Notes: generated from the sequence alone by a model not told the origin. Counted from the stretch's first letter, positions 45,472-54,796 are shown. The stretch is 64,000 nt of DNA from MH13 sp040219355 (GCA_040219355.1 JAVJSN010000015.1:248001-312000), one strand, 5' to 3'. Translations and numbers: made by a program.

Positions 45472-45805
45472 GAGGAAAGCGCTACAAAGACGGTGGTGGA
45501 AGCGGTGGCCTTTCTTCTACACGCATCAGATGGCAGCGCGAGGCAAAAGATGGGTCGTTCATCTCAGCCCTTTGCAGAATAGGCTTAGGGCTTGTTTCCT
45601 GTGTTTTGCCGCCCATCGGCTAGTGGACAAGCGCGCTACGCAAACGCTAAGAGCAGCCACCTGTTGAGCCTGGATGAATGCGGCGATATGCCTGCATGTC
45701 AAGGCGCGCGCGATTCTCTATATCGCTTGCCAGTTCATCAGAGTATGGATTTTTACTGGGTTGTGGCTCGTGTTGGCACATCCCACCGGACAGTTGCTAC
45801 GAAGG
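45472..45805. other. Intergenic region between trmL and petA
   Basis: Holds the divergent promoters of trmL and petABC. I find no convincing -35/-10 pair, stable hairpin or repeat. The petA frame is open back to 45674, but that part does not look like the family. Confidence 0.5.
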
Positions 45806-46378
45806 ATGACGAAGTTGTCGACTGAAGCCCAAACACAAGACGAGCCAACCCGGCGCGACTTTCTTTTTATTGCCACAGCGGCCATGGGCGCTGTTGGCGT
45901 CGGCGGACTTGCTTGGCCGTTCATCGCTCAGATGAACCCCGATGCGTCGGCTCTGGCGCTGGCCACCAGCGAAGTGGATATCGGGTCCATGCAGCCGGGC
46001 GAACAGGTTTCGGTGATGTGGCGCGGTAAGCCTGTATTCGTGCGGTATCGCACCGAAGAAGAAGTCGCTTCAGCCGAGGCTGTTGATGTCGGTGATTTGC
46101 CTGATCCGGCTGGGCGCCTGGCTACCGATGAAGCTGCGCCAGCGACCAACGAAGCGCGTTCGATTCCAGAAAATCCGGCATTCATTTTGATGGTTGGCGT
46201 CTGCACCCATTTGGGTTGCATTCCACTATCGGAAGCTGGTGATTTTGGCGGTTGGTTCTGCCCGTGTCACGGTTCGCACTACGACACGGCTGGCCGTATC
46301 CGGCGCGGTCCGGCTCCGGAGAACCTGCCCATTCCGGTGTATGAGTTCATTTCCGATACAACCATTCGCATCGGCTAA
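45806..46378 (+). CDS. petA: Ubiquinol-cytochrome c reductase Rieske iron-sulfur subunit
   Basis: 190 residues. A Tat-type anchor (TRRDFLFIATAAMGAVGVGG) is followed by the Rieske domain with CTHLGC (133-138) and CPCHGSHY (152-159), which bind the 2Fe-2S cluster. It passes electrons from quinol to cytochrome c1 in the bc1 complex. ATG 45806 is used; a TTG at 45815 with GAAGGA at a better distance gives MSTEAQTQ, which also matches homologues. First gene of petABC. Confidence 0.95.
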   Translation: MTKLSTEAQTQDEPTRRDFLFIATAAMGAVGVGGLAWPFIAQMNPDASALALATSEVDIGSMQPGEQVSVMWRGKPVFVRYRTEEEVASAEAVDVGDLPDPAGRLATDEAAPATNEARSIPENPAFILMVGVCTHLGCIPLSEAGDFGGWFCPCHGSHYDTAGRIRRGPAPENLPIPVYEFISDTTIRIG

Positions 46379-46422
46379 GCCGATCCTATCTTTCGATTGA
46401 AAGGTTTCTAGGAGACCCCTTT

Positions 46423-47715
46423 ATGGCTGGACCTTCAACCTACGTTCCAAAGAGCGGTATCGAGCGTTGGCTCGATGCACGCTTGCCTGTCGTTCGCATG
46501 ATGCACGGGCAGTTTGTCGAGTTTCCGATCCCACGGAACCTCAACTACATGTACACCTTCGGTGGCATTTTGATGATCATGCTGGTGTCGCAGATCATCA
46601 CCGGCATCGTGCTGGTTATGCACTACACGCCGCATGCAGACATGGCGTTTTCCTCCGTTGAGCACATTATGCGCGATGTGAATTATGGCTGGCTGTTGCG
46701 CTATATGCATGCCGTAGGCGCTTCGATGTTCTTCATTGCGGTCTATCTGCACATTTTCCGCGGTCTCTATTACGGTTCATACAAAGAGCCACGCGAGATC
46801 CTTTGGATTTTGGGCGTTGTCATCTTCCTTTTGATGATGGCAACCGCGTTCATGGGCTACGTGTTGGTTTGGGGTCAGATGTCCTTCTGGGGCGCGACCG
46901 TTATCACCAACTTCTTCTCGGTGTTCCCGATCGTCGGCGATACCTTGGTGCAGTGGCTCTGGGGTGGTTTCTCGGTCGACAATCCGACGCTCAACCGCTT
47001 TTTCTCGTTGCACTACCTGCTGCCGTTCATGATCTTCGGCGTGGTGATCTTGCACGTCTGGGCGTTGCACGTGACCGGCCAGACCAACCCGACCGGCGTT
47101 GAAGTAAAGCAGAAGTCGGACACACTGCCGTTTACACCCTATGCGACGGTCAAAGACCTGTTCGCGATGGTGGTTTTCTTCGGCCTGTTTGCCTACTTCC
47201 TGTTCTTCCTGCCTAACTATCTTGGGCACGCAGACAACTACATCGAAGCCAACCCGCTGGTAACGCCAGCGCACATCGTGCCGGAATGGTACTTCCTGCC
47301 GTTCTACGCGATCCTGCGCGCCGTGCCTTCAGCGCTTGGTGGTGTCTTGTTGATGTTCGGTTCGATTGCGATCCTGTTTCTGTTGCCTTGGCTTGATACA
47401 TCCAAGGTGAAGTCAGGTGCTTTCCGTTCGATCTGGTTCAAGGTTGCATTCTGGGTGTTTGCCATCAACGCGGTGTTCCTGGGCTGGCTTGGTTCCAAGC
47501 CTGCTGAGGGTCTCTACGTTACGATGATGCAGATTTCGACGATCTACTACTTTGCCTACTTCATCATCATTCTGCCGCTGCTTGGCCTGTTTGAAACGCC
47601 CAAGCCGCTGCCAGCTTCGATCACCGAAGCTGTGTTGAAGAAGAACGGCAAGAGCGTCGCATCCGGTTCTGGCCAGCCTGCTGGTGCGACCGCTGCACCG
47701 GAAACCAAAGGTTAG
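46423..47715 (+). CDS. petB: Cytochrome b, bc1 complex
   Basis: 430 residues with about eight membrane helices. Heme-ligand helices are RYMHAVGASMFFIAVYLHIF and YLLPFMIFGVVILHVWALHV; the quinol-oxidation motif PEWYFLPFYAILR is intact. The C-terminal tail rich in Ala and Gly is longer than in mitochondrial forms. Follows petA by 44 bases. Confidence 0.97.
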   Translation: MAGPSTYVPKSGIERWLDARLPVVRMMHGQFVEFPIPRNLNYMYTFGGILMIMLVSQIITGIVLVMHYTPHADMAFSSVEHIMRDVNYGWLLRYMHAVGASMFFIAVYLHIFRGLYYGSYKEPREILWILGVVIFLLMMATAFMGYVLVWGQMSFWGATVITNFFSVFPIVGDTLVQWLWGGFSVDNPTLNRFFSLHYLLPFMIFGVVILHVWALHVTGQTNPTGVEVKQKSDTLPFTPYATVKDLFAMVVFFGLFAYFLFFLPNYLGHADNYIEANPLVTPAHIVPEWYFLPFYAILRAVPSALGGVLLMFGSIAILFLLPWLDTSKVKSGAFRSIWFKVAFWVFAINAVFLGWLGSKPAEGLYVTMMQISTIYYFAYFIIILPLLGLFETPKPLPASITEAVLKKNGKSVASGSGQPAGATAAPETKG

Positions 47716-47760
47716 GGTCTCGACCCGCACGGCACTTCTGCCAATAGGAGACATTGTTCC

Positions 47761-48606
47761 ATGGCTTTCTTTTCAAGCCGTTCCCTGAAAACGCTTGCGA
47801 TGGCTGCTGTTGTGGCCATCGTGCCTGCGGGCACTGCGCTTGCTGCCGGTGGCGACTCCAAGCCGCCCCGTATGCAGGACTGGTCGTTTGCGGGCATTTT
47901 CGGGCACTATGATCGCGCGCAGTTACAGCGTGGTTTCCAGGTCTACACTGAGAACTGTTCAGCGTGTCATGCGCTCAGCCGGGTTGCCTTTCGTAACCTG
48001 ATGGAGCCAGGCGGCCCGGAGTTTTCCGAGGCTGAGGTGCGGGCAATTGCTGAAAATTATTTCATTCAGGATGGCCCGGACTCGTTTGGTGAAATGTTTG
48101 AGCGTCCTGGCCGTCTGTCTGATCGATTCCCACCACCATTCCCTAATCAGGAAGCAGCTGTTGCTGCGATGGGCGCCTATCCTCCGGATTTCTCGCTGCT
48201 TGCCAAAGCACGCGCTGCGTTTCGCGGATTTCCAGGCTTCGTGATCGACATCTTCACGCAGTATCAGGAGAACGGGCCGGACTACATCTACTCGTTGCTG
48301 ACCGGGTACGATGAAGATCATGTGAACCCTGAGGGCGAATTGAACTACTACAACCCGTACTTCCTATCGGGTGAGTACATCGCTATGGCGCCGCCGCTGT
48401 TTGACGGCATGCACGCTTACCAGGATGGATCGCCTGAAACGGTGTCCCAGTATGCCAAAGACGTCTCCGCTTTCATGATGTGGGCCGCTGAGCCTCATCT
48501 TGAACAGCGCAAGGAAATGGGCTTCCGTGTGATGGCGTTCCTGCTGATTTTCGGTGGTCTAGTTTACATGACCAAGCGTCGCGTTTGGAACGCGGTCGAC
48601 CACTAA
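47761..48606 (+). CDS. petC: Cytochrome c1, bc1 complex
   Basis: 281 residues. A signal peptide ends near VPAGTALAAG, the heme site is CSACH (66-70), and the C-terminal anchor is VMAFLLIFGGLVYMTKRRVW. Accepts electrons from the Rieske protein on the periplasmic side. Ends the petABC operon, with a strong terminator 23 bases further on. Confidence 0.96.
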   Translation: MAFFSSRSLKTLAMAAVVAIVPAGTALAAGGDSKPPRMQDWSFAGIFGHYDRAQLQRGFQVYTENCSACHALSRVAFRNLMEPGGPEFSEAEVRAIAENYFIQDGPDSFGEMFERPGRLSDRFPPPFPNQEAAVAAMGAYPPDFSLLAKARAAFRGFPGFVIDIFTQYQENGPDYIYSLLTGYDEDHVNPEGELNYYNPYFLSGEYIAMAPPLFDGMHAYQDGSPETVSQYAKDVSAFMMWAAEPHLEQRKEMGFRVMAFLLIFGGLVYMTKRRVWNAVDH

Positions 48607-48628
48607 GCGTCTGGCTTACTCGATTTCC

Positions 48629-48662
48629 AAGCCGCCCCTGCTTTGTCAGGGGCGGCTTTTTT
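48629..48662 (+). terminator. Intrinsic terminator of petABC
   Basis: GCCGCCCCTG (48631-48640) pairs perfectly with CAGGGGCGGC (48647-48656... through 48656) around a 6-base loop, flanked by AA and a run of six T. Confidence 0.93.
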
Positions 48663-48772
48663 GTGGGCGGATGCATCATGACCTTGGTTGGCCTTTTCAC
48701 CAGGCAAGCCCACGACTAGGGTGCTCCGGTTTGCCGCGCTCTCGCGCCTGTTTTCCCTGACGGAGTTCCGCT

Positions 48773-49318
48773 TTGGCTATCCAACCCGATCCGACCCTTG
48801 AGTCGGCGATCCGCACCATTGCCGATTACCCCAAGCCCGGCATCAGTTTTCGAGACATCACAACGCTTTTGGGCGACGCCCGGGCATTCCGCCGCGCTGT
48901 AGACCAACTGGTCCAGCCCTATGCCGGTCTGAAGATCGATCAGGTGGCAGGCATTGAAGCACGTGGGTTCATCTTGGGCGGCGCCGTGGCGCACCAGATT
49001 TCGGCCGGCTTCGTGCCGATCCGCAAGAAGGGCAAGCTGCCGCATGAAACGGTGCGTATCGCCTATAGCCTTGAGTACGGAATCGACGAGATGGAGATGC
49101 ACAAAGACGCCATCGTGCCAGGCGAAAAGGTCATCGTGGTGGATGACCTTATTGCCACCGGTGGCACAGCCGAAGCTGCCATCAAACTGCTTCAGTCGAT
49201 GGGCGCCGATGTGGTTGCCGCATGCTTTATTATCGACTTGCCGGATCTGAAGGGTGCTCAAAAAATCGAAGCGCTGGGTGTTCCAGTGCATGCCCTGATG
49301 GAATTTGAAGGCGACTAG
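48773..49318 (+). CDS. apt: Adenine phosphoribosyltransferase
   Basis: 181 residues. Salvages adenine to AMP. The start region SAIRTIADYPKPGISFRDIT and the PRPP loop VIVVDDLIATGGTAEAA are typical. TTG start at 48773 with CGGAG upstream; no ATG is available before the conserved start. It stands alone between the petC terminator and a terminal hairpin. Confidence 0.95.
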   Translation: MAIQPDPTLESAIRTIADYPKPGISFRDITTLLGDARAFRRAVDQLVQPYAGLKIDQVAGIEARGFILGGAVAHQISAGFVPIRKKGKLPHETVRIAYSLEYGIDEMEMHKDAIVPGEKVIVVDDLIATGGTAEAAIKLLQSMGADVVAACFIIDLPDLKGAQKIEALGVPVHALMEFEGD

Positions 49319-49333
49319 CGGCGAAAGGCCGCT
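49317..49333. terminator. Hairpin between convergent genes
   Basis: AGCGGC (49317-49322) and GCCGCT (49328-49333) pair perfectly around a 5-base loop, overlapping the apt stop and ending 3 bases before the convergent gene's stop. No T-run; a shared end signal is a guess. Confidence 0.4.
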
Positions 49334-49336
49334 GCC

Positions 49337-49960
49337 CTAATTCGATCTTGGCTGCAGCAAATCACTGAACTGCAGAAACCAGAACAGTGGCACGGCAAAA
49401 TAGGCAGCGATGCACATCGCCAGCAAAGCACGCACCCACAGTGCCTTGAAGCGGAAAAACAAGATCGCAGCCAGCGATATGCCAAGCGCTGCTTCGAACG
49501 CTCCGAACGCACGGCCATGATGGGCGTTATCCCAATAGGAAACAGGTGAGCGAAAGCGCCAATCTGTCAGAGGCCAAAAGTGTGGATGTGCATCGTCCAC
49601 ATGCACAGGGAAATCGCCTGCCAGATGGGTGAGGGCAGCCAAGCCCAACACCGTTAGCGCGGGAAGCGTAGGCGGAGAATGCCCGGCGCGCGAGCGCGCC
49701 CAAAACCAGCCAAGCAGAGCAATGGCGGCGTAAAGCGGGGCTGAGTTACCAATAGCGGTGAAGGTGAGCATTGGCTCAGCGAAGTAGATCTCTCGCCACA
49801 ACGTCTCTTGGGGGACACCGCTCAACATTGCCCAACCAAACAAAGCGAAAATCGCCGCGTCGGGTAGCAGCGCACCGATGATCAGTGCGGCGTTGCGCTT
49901 GGGCTGATCGGGCTTTGCAAAGATGGCAGCGGCAACAAGCAGATGGGTCTGTGTGTTCAC
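49337..49960 (-). CDS. Inner-membrane protein, YdjM-like (often labelled CobQ-like in error)
   Basis: 207 residues with about four to five membrane helices. It starts MNTQTHLLVAAAIF and has the conserved polar pattern HLAGDFPVHVDDAHPHFWPL then WRFRSPVSYWDNAHHG, which looks like a metal site within a membrane-bound hydrolase-like fold. Function not known. It follows ychF by 18 bases and ends near apt. Confidence 0.72.
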   Translation of the reverse strand: MNTQTHLLVAAAIFAKPDQPKRNAALIIGALLPDAAIFALFGWAMLSGVPQETLWREIYFAEPMLTFTAIGNSAPLYAAIALLGWFWARSRAGHSPPTLPALTVLGLAALTHLAGDFPVHVDDAHPHFWPLTDWRFRSPVSYWDNAHHGRAFGAFEAALGISLAAILFFRFKALWVRALLAMCIAAYFAVPLFWFLQFSDLLQPRSN

Positions 49961-49978
49961 GCTGCTATGCCCAACCGT

Positions 49979-51076
49979 TTAGGTGTTGAATTTGAACAAC
50001 AGGACATCGCCGTCCTGGACGACATACTCCTTGCCTTCATCGCGAGCCTTGCCGGCTTCCTTGGCGGCTGTCTCGCCTTTCAAGGTTACATAGTCGGTAT
50101 AGGCGATGGTCTGCGCGCGGATAAAACCACGCTCAAAATCAGAGTGGATGACACCTGCGGCCTGTGGCGCCTTGGTGCCCTGCGTGATCGTCCAGGCGCG
50201 GGTTTCTTTGGGGCCGGCTGTGAAGTAGGTGACCAAGCCAAGCAGCGCGTAGCCTTCGCGGATCAGGCGGTCGAGGCCTGCTTCTTCCAGACCAAGTGTT
50301 TCGAGAAACTCAGCCTGTTCATCAAGAGGGAGCATAGCCACTTCTGACTCGATAGCCGCTGAAATGGCCACAGCGCGCGCGCCAGTGGCTGAAGCATGGT
50401 CAAATACCTTGGCGGAAAAGGCGTTGCCCTCACCAGCTGCGTCTTCCTCAACATTGCAAACATAGAGGATAGGCTTGGAGGTCAGCAGGTTCAGTGCTTG
50501 GAAGGGTTTTTCTTCCTCAGGCGTAATGTCCGCAAGGCGGGCCGGCTTGCCGTCTTGCAGAAGGGTTAGTGCCTTCTCCATTAGCGGCACCATTTGCAAG
50601 GCTTCCTTGTCTTTGCCGGACGCCTTCTTGCGTGAAGCCAACACACGCTTTTCCAGGCTTTCTAAATCGGCGAGCATCAGCTCGGTTTCGATCGTGTCGA
50701 TATCGGCCAGTGGATCGATCTTGCCATCCACATGGGTGATGTCTTCATCCTCAAAGCAGCGCACGACATGCACGATGGCATCGACTTCGCGGATATTGGC
50801 CAGGAACTGATTGCCCAGGCCTTCGCCAGACGCTGCACCACGCACCAGTCCGGCGATGTCCACGAATGTGATCCGTGTTGGGATGATCTCTTTGGAGCTC
50901 GCAATCGCCGCGATTTCTGTCAGACGCGGATCGGGCACCGCCACATCGCCGGTGTTCGGCTCAATGGTGCAGAAGGGATAGTTTGCTGCCTGCGCTGCTG
51001 CCGTTTTGGTGAGCGCATTGAAAAGTGTTGATTTGCCGACGTTGGGCAGTCCGACAATGCCGCATTTGAAACCCAT
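49979..51076 (-). CDS. ychF: Redox-regulated ATPase YchF (Obg-like)
   Basis: 365 residues. GIVGLPNVGKSTLFNALTKT is the P-loop, ITFVDIAGLVRGAASGEGLG is switch II, and the C-terminal TGS domain ends GDVLLFKFNT. YchF binds ATP rather than GTP and associates with ribosomes. Part of the rplY-pth-ychF operon. Confidence 0.97.
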   Translation of the reverse strand: MGFKCGIVGLPNVGKSTLFNALTKTAAAQAANYPFCTIEPNTGDVAVPDPRLTEIAAIASSKEIIPTRITFVDIAGLVRGAASGEGLGNQFLANIREVDAIVHVVRCFEDEDITHVDGKIDPLADIDTIETELMLADLESLEKRVLASRKKASGKDKEALQMVPLMEKALTLLQDGKPARLADITPEEEKPFQALNLLTSKPILYVCNVEEDAAGEGNAFSAKVFDHASATGARAVAISAAIESEVAMLPLDEQAEFLETLGLEEAGLDRLIREGYALLGLVTYFTAGPKETRAWTITQGTKAPQAAGVIHSDFERGFIRAQTIAYTDYVTLKGETAAKEAGKARDEGKEYVVQDGDVLLFKFNT

Positions 51077-51091
51077 TGGGATTGATCCGTT

Positions 51092-51826
51092 CTAGTCTTT
51101 TTTGCCGAGCAGTTTTTTCAGCATATCTGCCATAGGGCCTGATTTCGGCAGTTGAGGAGGTTTGGGTTGCCGCGCTTGGCGGATGTGGGACTGGCCGCCG
51201 CCTGTGCCGGAGGGCTTAGGTTTTTTTGTTTTGGTCGGCTTGTCCTCGGACTTCCGCCAACTTGCCGTCGCCTCATTGAGGCGTGCATTCAGGTCACTGT
51301 CATTACCATCAAGGGCCAGGTCGATGGAGCGAGCCATTTCATCGCAGAGCGCTTCCACCCATGGCTCATCGGCTTTGGCGAAATCACGCAACACATAGCC
51401 GGACACCAAGTCTTTGTGTCCGGGGTGGCCGATGCCGAGACGGATACGGCGATAATCTTTGCCCAGATGGGCATCTAAGCTTTTCAAGCCATTATGCCCG
51501 CCATGGCCGCCACCAACCTTGATGCGGGTGCGGCCAGGTTCGAGATCGAGTTCATCATGGATAGCGGTTACGTCGCTTGCCTCAAGCTTGTAGAACCGTG
51601 CAATCTCGCCAACAGCTTGGCCTGAAAGATTCATAAAGGTTGTTGGCTTGGCGAGTAGAACTTTGTGGTCGCCAATGCGCCCCTCGCATATTTGCGCAGA
51701 AAAACGCGAACGCCACGGCGAAAAGCCGTGGCGCGCATGGATGGCATCAACGGCCATAAAGCCGATATTGTGCCTGTTTTTGGCGTACTGGCCGCCTGGA
51801 TTACCAAGGCCGACAAGCAAATGCAT
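51092..51826 (-). CDS. pth: Peptidyl-tRNA hydrolase
   Basis: 244 residues. The enzyme core covers ~1-190: LVGLGNPGGQYAKNRHNIGF with catalytic H19, KPTTFMNLSGQAV and GHNGLKSLDAHLG. A basic, proline-rich tail of ~50 residues (KTKKPKPSGTGGG and RQPKPPQLPKSG) extends beyond the usual ~190. It recycles peptidyl-tRNA released from stalled ribosomes. Between rplY and ychF. Confidence 0.96.
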   Translation of the reverse strand: MHLLVGLGNPGGQYAKNRHNIGFMAVDAIHARHGFSPWRSRFSAQICEGRIGDHKVLLAKPTTFMNLSGQAVGEIARFYKLEASDVTAIHDELDLEPGRTRIKVGGGHGGHNGLKSLDAHLGKDYRRIRLGIGHPGHKDLVSGYVLRDFAKADEPWVEALCDEMARSIDLALDGNDSDLNARLNEATASWRKSEDKPTKTKKPKPSGTGGGQSHIRQARQPKPPQLPKSGPMADMLKKLLGKKD

Positions 51827-51867
51827 GGCTCGCCTCGTTCATACGGTGGCCAGACAAGACGTGGTGC

Positions 51868-52524
51868 TTAGTCCTCGTCTTCTTTCTGGTTGGAAGCTGG
51901 CACTTCGACGCTTGCCTCTTCACCTTCATCGTCGGCATCGTCTTCCTCAGACTTCAGGGCAGCAGGTGATGCGATGGTTGCAATGACGAAATCACGATCG
52001 GTGATCGTGGGTTCGGCACCATCGGGCAGGTTGATGGCAGAAATGCCGAGCGTATCGCCGAGCTCTGCGGTGCTAAGATCAAGTTCAAGGAACTCAGGGA
52101 TCGCGTTCGCTGGGCAGCTCAGCTCAACTTCGTGACGCACCACGTTCAGCACACCACCGGCTTTCAAGCCTGGTGAGGTCTCCTCATTGAGGAAGTGTAC
52201 TGGAATGTTGACCGTCAGCGTGGAACCTTTGGCGACGCGCAAGAAGTCGACGTGCATGGGGAAATCGCGCACCGGGTCGAGCTCATAGTCCTTGGCGATC
52301 ACCTGGTGCTTTTCACCATTGATATCGATCGTGCCAACGGTGGTCATGAAACCGCCAGCATGAATCAAATGGTTCACTTCCTTATAAGGAAGCGCAACGG
52401 GGATCGGATCTTTCTTGTCGCCGTAAATCACGGCGGGCAGCATGGCCTCGCGTCGCAGAGCACGGGCAGCTCCCTTGCCGACCCGTTCGCGCCGCGCGCC
52501 AGCCAATTCATAGCTCTCACGCAT
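51868..52524 (-). CDS. rplY: 50S ribosomal protein L25 (Ctc form)
   Basis: 218 residues. The N-terminal L25 domain binds 5S rRNA (RVGKGAARALRREAMLPAVI), then a TL5-type beta domain and an acidic tail (EDDADDEGEEASVEVPASNQ). ATG 52524 has GGAGAAATGCC upstream and matches homologues. A second in-frame ATG at 52575, behind TGGAGG, would add 17 residues and run through a terminator hairpin. Start of the rplY-pth-ychF operon. Confidence 0.95.
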   Translation of the reverse strand: MRESYELAGARRERVGKGAARALRREAMLPAVIYGDKKDPIPVALPYKEVNHLIHAGGFMTTVGTIDINGEKHQVIAKDYELDPVRDFPMHVDFLRVAKGSTLTVNIPVHFLNEETSPGLKAGGVLNVVRHEVELSCPANAIPEFLELDLSTAELGDTLGISAINLPDGAEPTITDRDFVIATIASPAALKSEEDDADDEGEEASVEVPASNQKEDED

Positions 52525-52546
52525 GGCATTTCTCCAATTGTACAAT

Positions 52547-52569
52547 AAAAAACGCCGGACAATCCGGCG
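52547..52569 (-). terminator. Intrinsic terminator inside the rplY leader (possible attenuator)
   Basis: CGCCGGA (52553-52559) pairs perfectly with TCCGGCG (52563-52569) around a 3-base loop. On the minus strand it is followed by TTTTTT (52547-52552). It lies between the predicted rplY promoter and the rplY start, in the direction of rplY transcription. Confidence 0.75.
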
Positions 52570-52614
52570 ATCCATCCACGCGTGCCTCCAGGGGGGTCTG
52601 GCGCGGACGCCGGT

Positions 52615-52642
52615 CTATAACGCTGTTTTGTGTGCGATGCAA
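52615..52642 (-). promoter_or_regulatory. Predicted promoter of the rplY operon
   Basis: On the minus strand TTGCAT (52637-52642), 16 bases, then TTATAG (52615-52620). Transcription would begin near 52608 and produce a leader of about 85 bases containing the attenuator-like hairpin. Confidence 0.55.
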
Positions 52643-52706
52643 ATGCTGTCCGCGTGATGTTTGCTGCCGTCATTGCCCTGTCACACAGGCTCGACTACCA
52701 GAGGGA

Positions 52707-54029
52707 ATGACCGCCGACGTCTCCCGCACACAATCGAGGCAAGAACCTGCCAGTCTTGGCGAGGTGACGACGGCGTTTGCCCGCATTGGCATGCTGTCGT
52801 TCGGCGGCCCGGCTGCCCAGATCGCGCTCATGCACAAGGTGGTGGTGGACGAGAAAAAATGGCTGCCCGAAGACCGTTTTTTGCATGCGTTGAACTATTG
52901 CATGTTGCTGCCTGGACCGGAGGCGATGCAGTTGGCCACTTACATTGGCTGGTTGTTGCAGGGCGTACGTGGTGGACTGATCGCTGGCGCGCTGTTCATT
53001 CTGCCTGGGTATTTGGTTCTGCTTGGCCTTGCCACACTCTATGTCACGCTTGGTGATGTGCCGGCGGTGGAGGGGCTGTTGTTTGGTTTGCAGGCGGCGG
53101 TGCTTGCCATCGTGCTGCAGGCGCTGATCAAGTTATCGCAGAAAACTCTGACGTCGCCACTGTCAGCAGCATTGGCATTGGCGGCCTTCATGGCTCTGTA
53201 TGTGTTCGACCTGCCGTTTCCATTGGTCATCGCTGTAGCGGCGCTGCTTGGCGTTGCTGTTTGGGGCAGGGGCGATGGTACACGGCTTGATCAACCTGTT
53301 GCAGACAATGCAGCGCGCAACGCATCGTCTTTTCGCGCTGCTATTGTGTGCCTTGGGCTTTGGCTGGTCCCCTTGGCATTGCTGGTGCTGGGTTTAGGCC
53401 TTCAGAGTTTGTGGTCGCGACAGGCGCTATTCTTCTCTTGGACGGCGATCATCACCTTTGGTGGTGCTTATGCCGTGCTTGCCTACATCACCCAGGTTGT
53501 GGTGCAGGATTTCGCCTGGCTCTCCACCACCGACATGGTGACGGGCCTTGGGCTGGCCGAATCCACACCCGGCCCTCTCATTTTGGTGCTTGTGTTCGTG
53601 GGTTATGTCGCAGCCGCGCAAGCTGGCCTTGGAATTGATCCGGTGCTGGCAGGCATCCTTGGCGGCATGCTGACGCTCTGGTTCACGTTCATTCCGTGCT
53701 TCGTTTGGATTTTCCTCGGCGCGCCGTTTGTAGAACGAACGCGCGAGATCGTTTGGCTGAAAAACGCCCTGCGCGGTGTCACATCGGCAGTGGTTGGCGT
53801 GATCGCTTCGTTGGCCGTCTGGTTCGCTATTCAAGTATTGTTCGATGTGGTCAGTTCCACTCAGTTTGGCCCAGCGCGTTTGCCCGCACCGATGTTGTCC
53901 AGCATCAATGTGCCGGCCTTGGCGATCGCTGCGGTGGCGGGTGTCTTACTGTTAGGCCTGAAACGGGGATTGTTCACGACCCTGGGTATCTGCGCGGCAC
54001 TTGGTGTGGCGCTGACGCTGTTTGGCTAG
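52707..54029 (+). CDS. chrA: Chromate transporter family protein
   Basis: 440 residues with about ten to twelve membrane segments in two related halves. Hallmarks: SFGGPAAQIALMHKVVV, LPGPEAMQLATYIGWL in the first half and SWTAIITFGGAYAVLAYI, STPGPLILVLVFVGYV in the second. Long-chain CHR proteins expel chromate; some members carry other anions. ATG 52707 follows AGAGGGA closely. It converges on the TetR gene, overlapping by 4 bases. Confidence 0.92.
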   Translation: MTADVSRTQSRQEPASLGEVTTAFARIGMLSFGGPAAQIALMHKVVVDEKKWLPEDRFLHALNYCMLLPGPEAMQLATYIGWLLQGVRGGLIAGALFILPGYLVLLGLATLYVTLGDVPAVEGLLFGLQAAVLAIVLQALIKLSQKTLTSPLSAALALAAFMALYVFDLPFPLVIAVAALLGVAVWGRGDGTRLDQPVADNAARNASSFRAAIVCLGLWLVPLALLVLGLGLQSLWSRQALFFSWTAIITFGGAYAVLAYITQVVVQDFAWLSTTDMVTGLGLAESTPGPLILVLVFVGYVAAAQAGLGIDPVLAGILGGMLTLWFTFIPCFVWIFLGAPFVERTREIVWLKNALRGVTSAVVGVIASLAVWFAIQVLFDVVSSTQFGPARLPAPMLSSINVPALAIAAVAGVLLLGLKRGLFTTLGICAALGVALTLFG

Positions 54030-54748
54030 CTGAGTTTTTTCAGCGCTTCTGTCATGCGTGGCTTAAAATCTTCAGTGCCGTAACGTGCAACGAACATCTC
54101 CAAGGACTCCCGAACCACATGGTTGCGATCATTCTGACTGACATTGTCGCGGACCTGGAACATCAGCTCATAAAAATAGACCGACCTGGACAACTGCCAT
54201 AGCTGATTGGCAGCAAATGCCTTGTCAGGCACCACAAGGTCGCCAGCCGCCTCGGCACGCTCGAAAACGGCGGAGAGTTGCTTGGTCATGGCAACGGCGG
54301 CACTGAGATAGAAAGCATGCCCAACATGGGGAAAGCGCGCCGCCTCGGCAACGCAGGTGCGATAAACCGATTGGGCCAGCGGCGAGACCATGAAGGTGAC
54401 GGCCATTTTGCCACCCTCGATCAGCGCGTCCTCCGTCGATGCATCGAGCGTTAAGGCTTGCAGGCGCTCGCGTTGCTGTACACAGCGTCGGTCGATCACC
54501 GCGCGGAACAAAGATTCCTTGTCGTGAAAATATTTGTACAGTGTCGCTTTGGAGATGCCTGCCTTCAGGACAATGTCGTCAACGCTCGCGCCAGAATAGC
54601 CGTGCGAAAGAAAAATCTCTTCGGCGGCATCCAGCAACTGATCCTCTTTTCGACCAGCAGGTTTGCGTTGAACCGCGGCATCCAGCGCGTGCAGGACTTG
54701 ATTTGGCAATTGGTCGGGGCGGCGCGCGCTTGTGGTGGTGTTTGTCAA
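54026..54748 (-). CDS. TetR/AcrR-family transcriptional regulator
   Basis: 240 residues. The DNA-binding part is LLDAAEEIFLSHGYSGASVD then VLKAGISKATLYKYFHDKES (residues ~42-80). The C-terminal helical domain binds an unknown ligand. A basic tail of ~40 residues precedes the domain. The gene faces two near-identical palindromes (54797 and 54864) in the shared leader with the next gene, so it likely represses itself and that gene. Confidence 0.93.
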   Translation of the reverse strand: MTNTTTSARRPDQLPNQVLHALDAAVQRKPAGRKEDQLLDAAEEIFLSHGYSGASVDDIVLKAGISKATLYKYFHDKESLFRAVIDRRCVQQRERLQALTLDASTEDALIEGGKMAVTFMVSPLAQSVYRTCVAEAARFPHVGHAFYLSAAVAMTKQLSAVFERAEAAGDLVVPDKAFAANQLWQLSRSVYFYELMFQVRDNVSQNDRNHVVRESLEMFVARYGTEDFKPRMTEALKKLS

Positions 54749-54796
54749 TGGTCTGATCTTTGGCTTCGTGGCGATTGGGCGGATTGATCACAAAAG

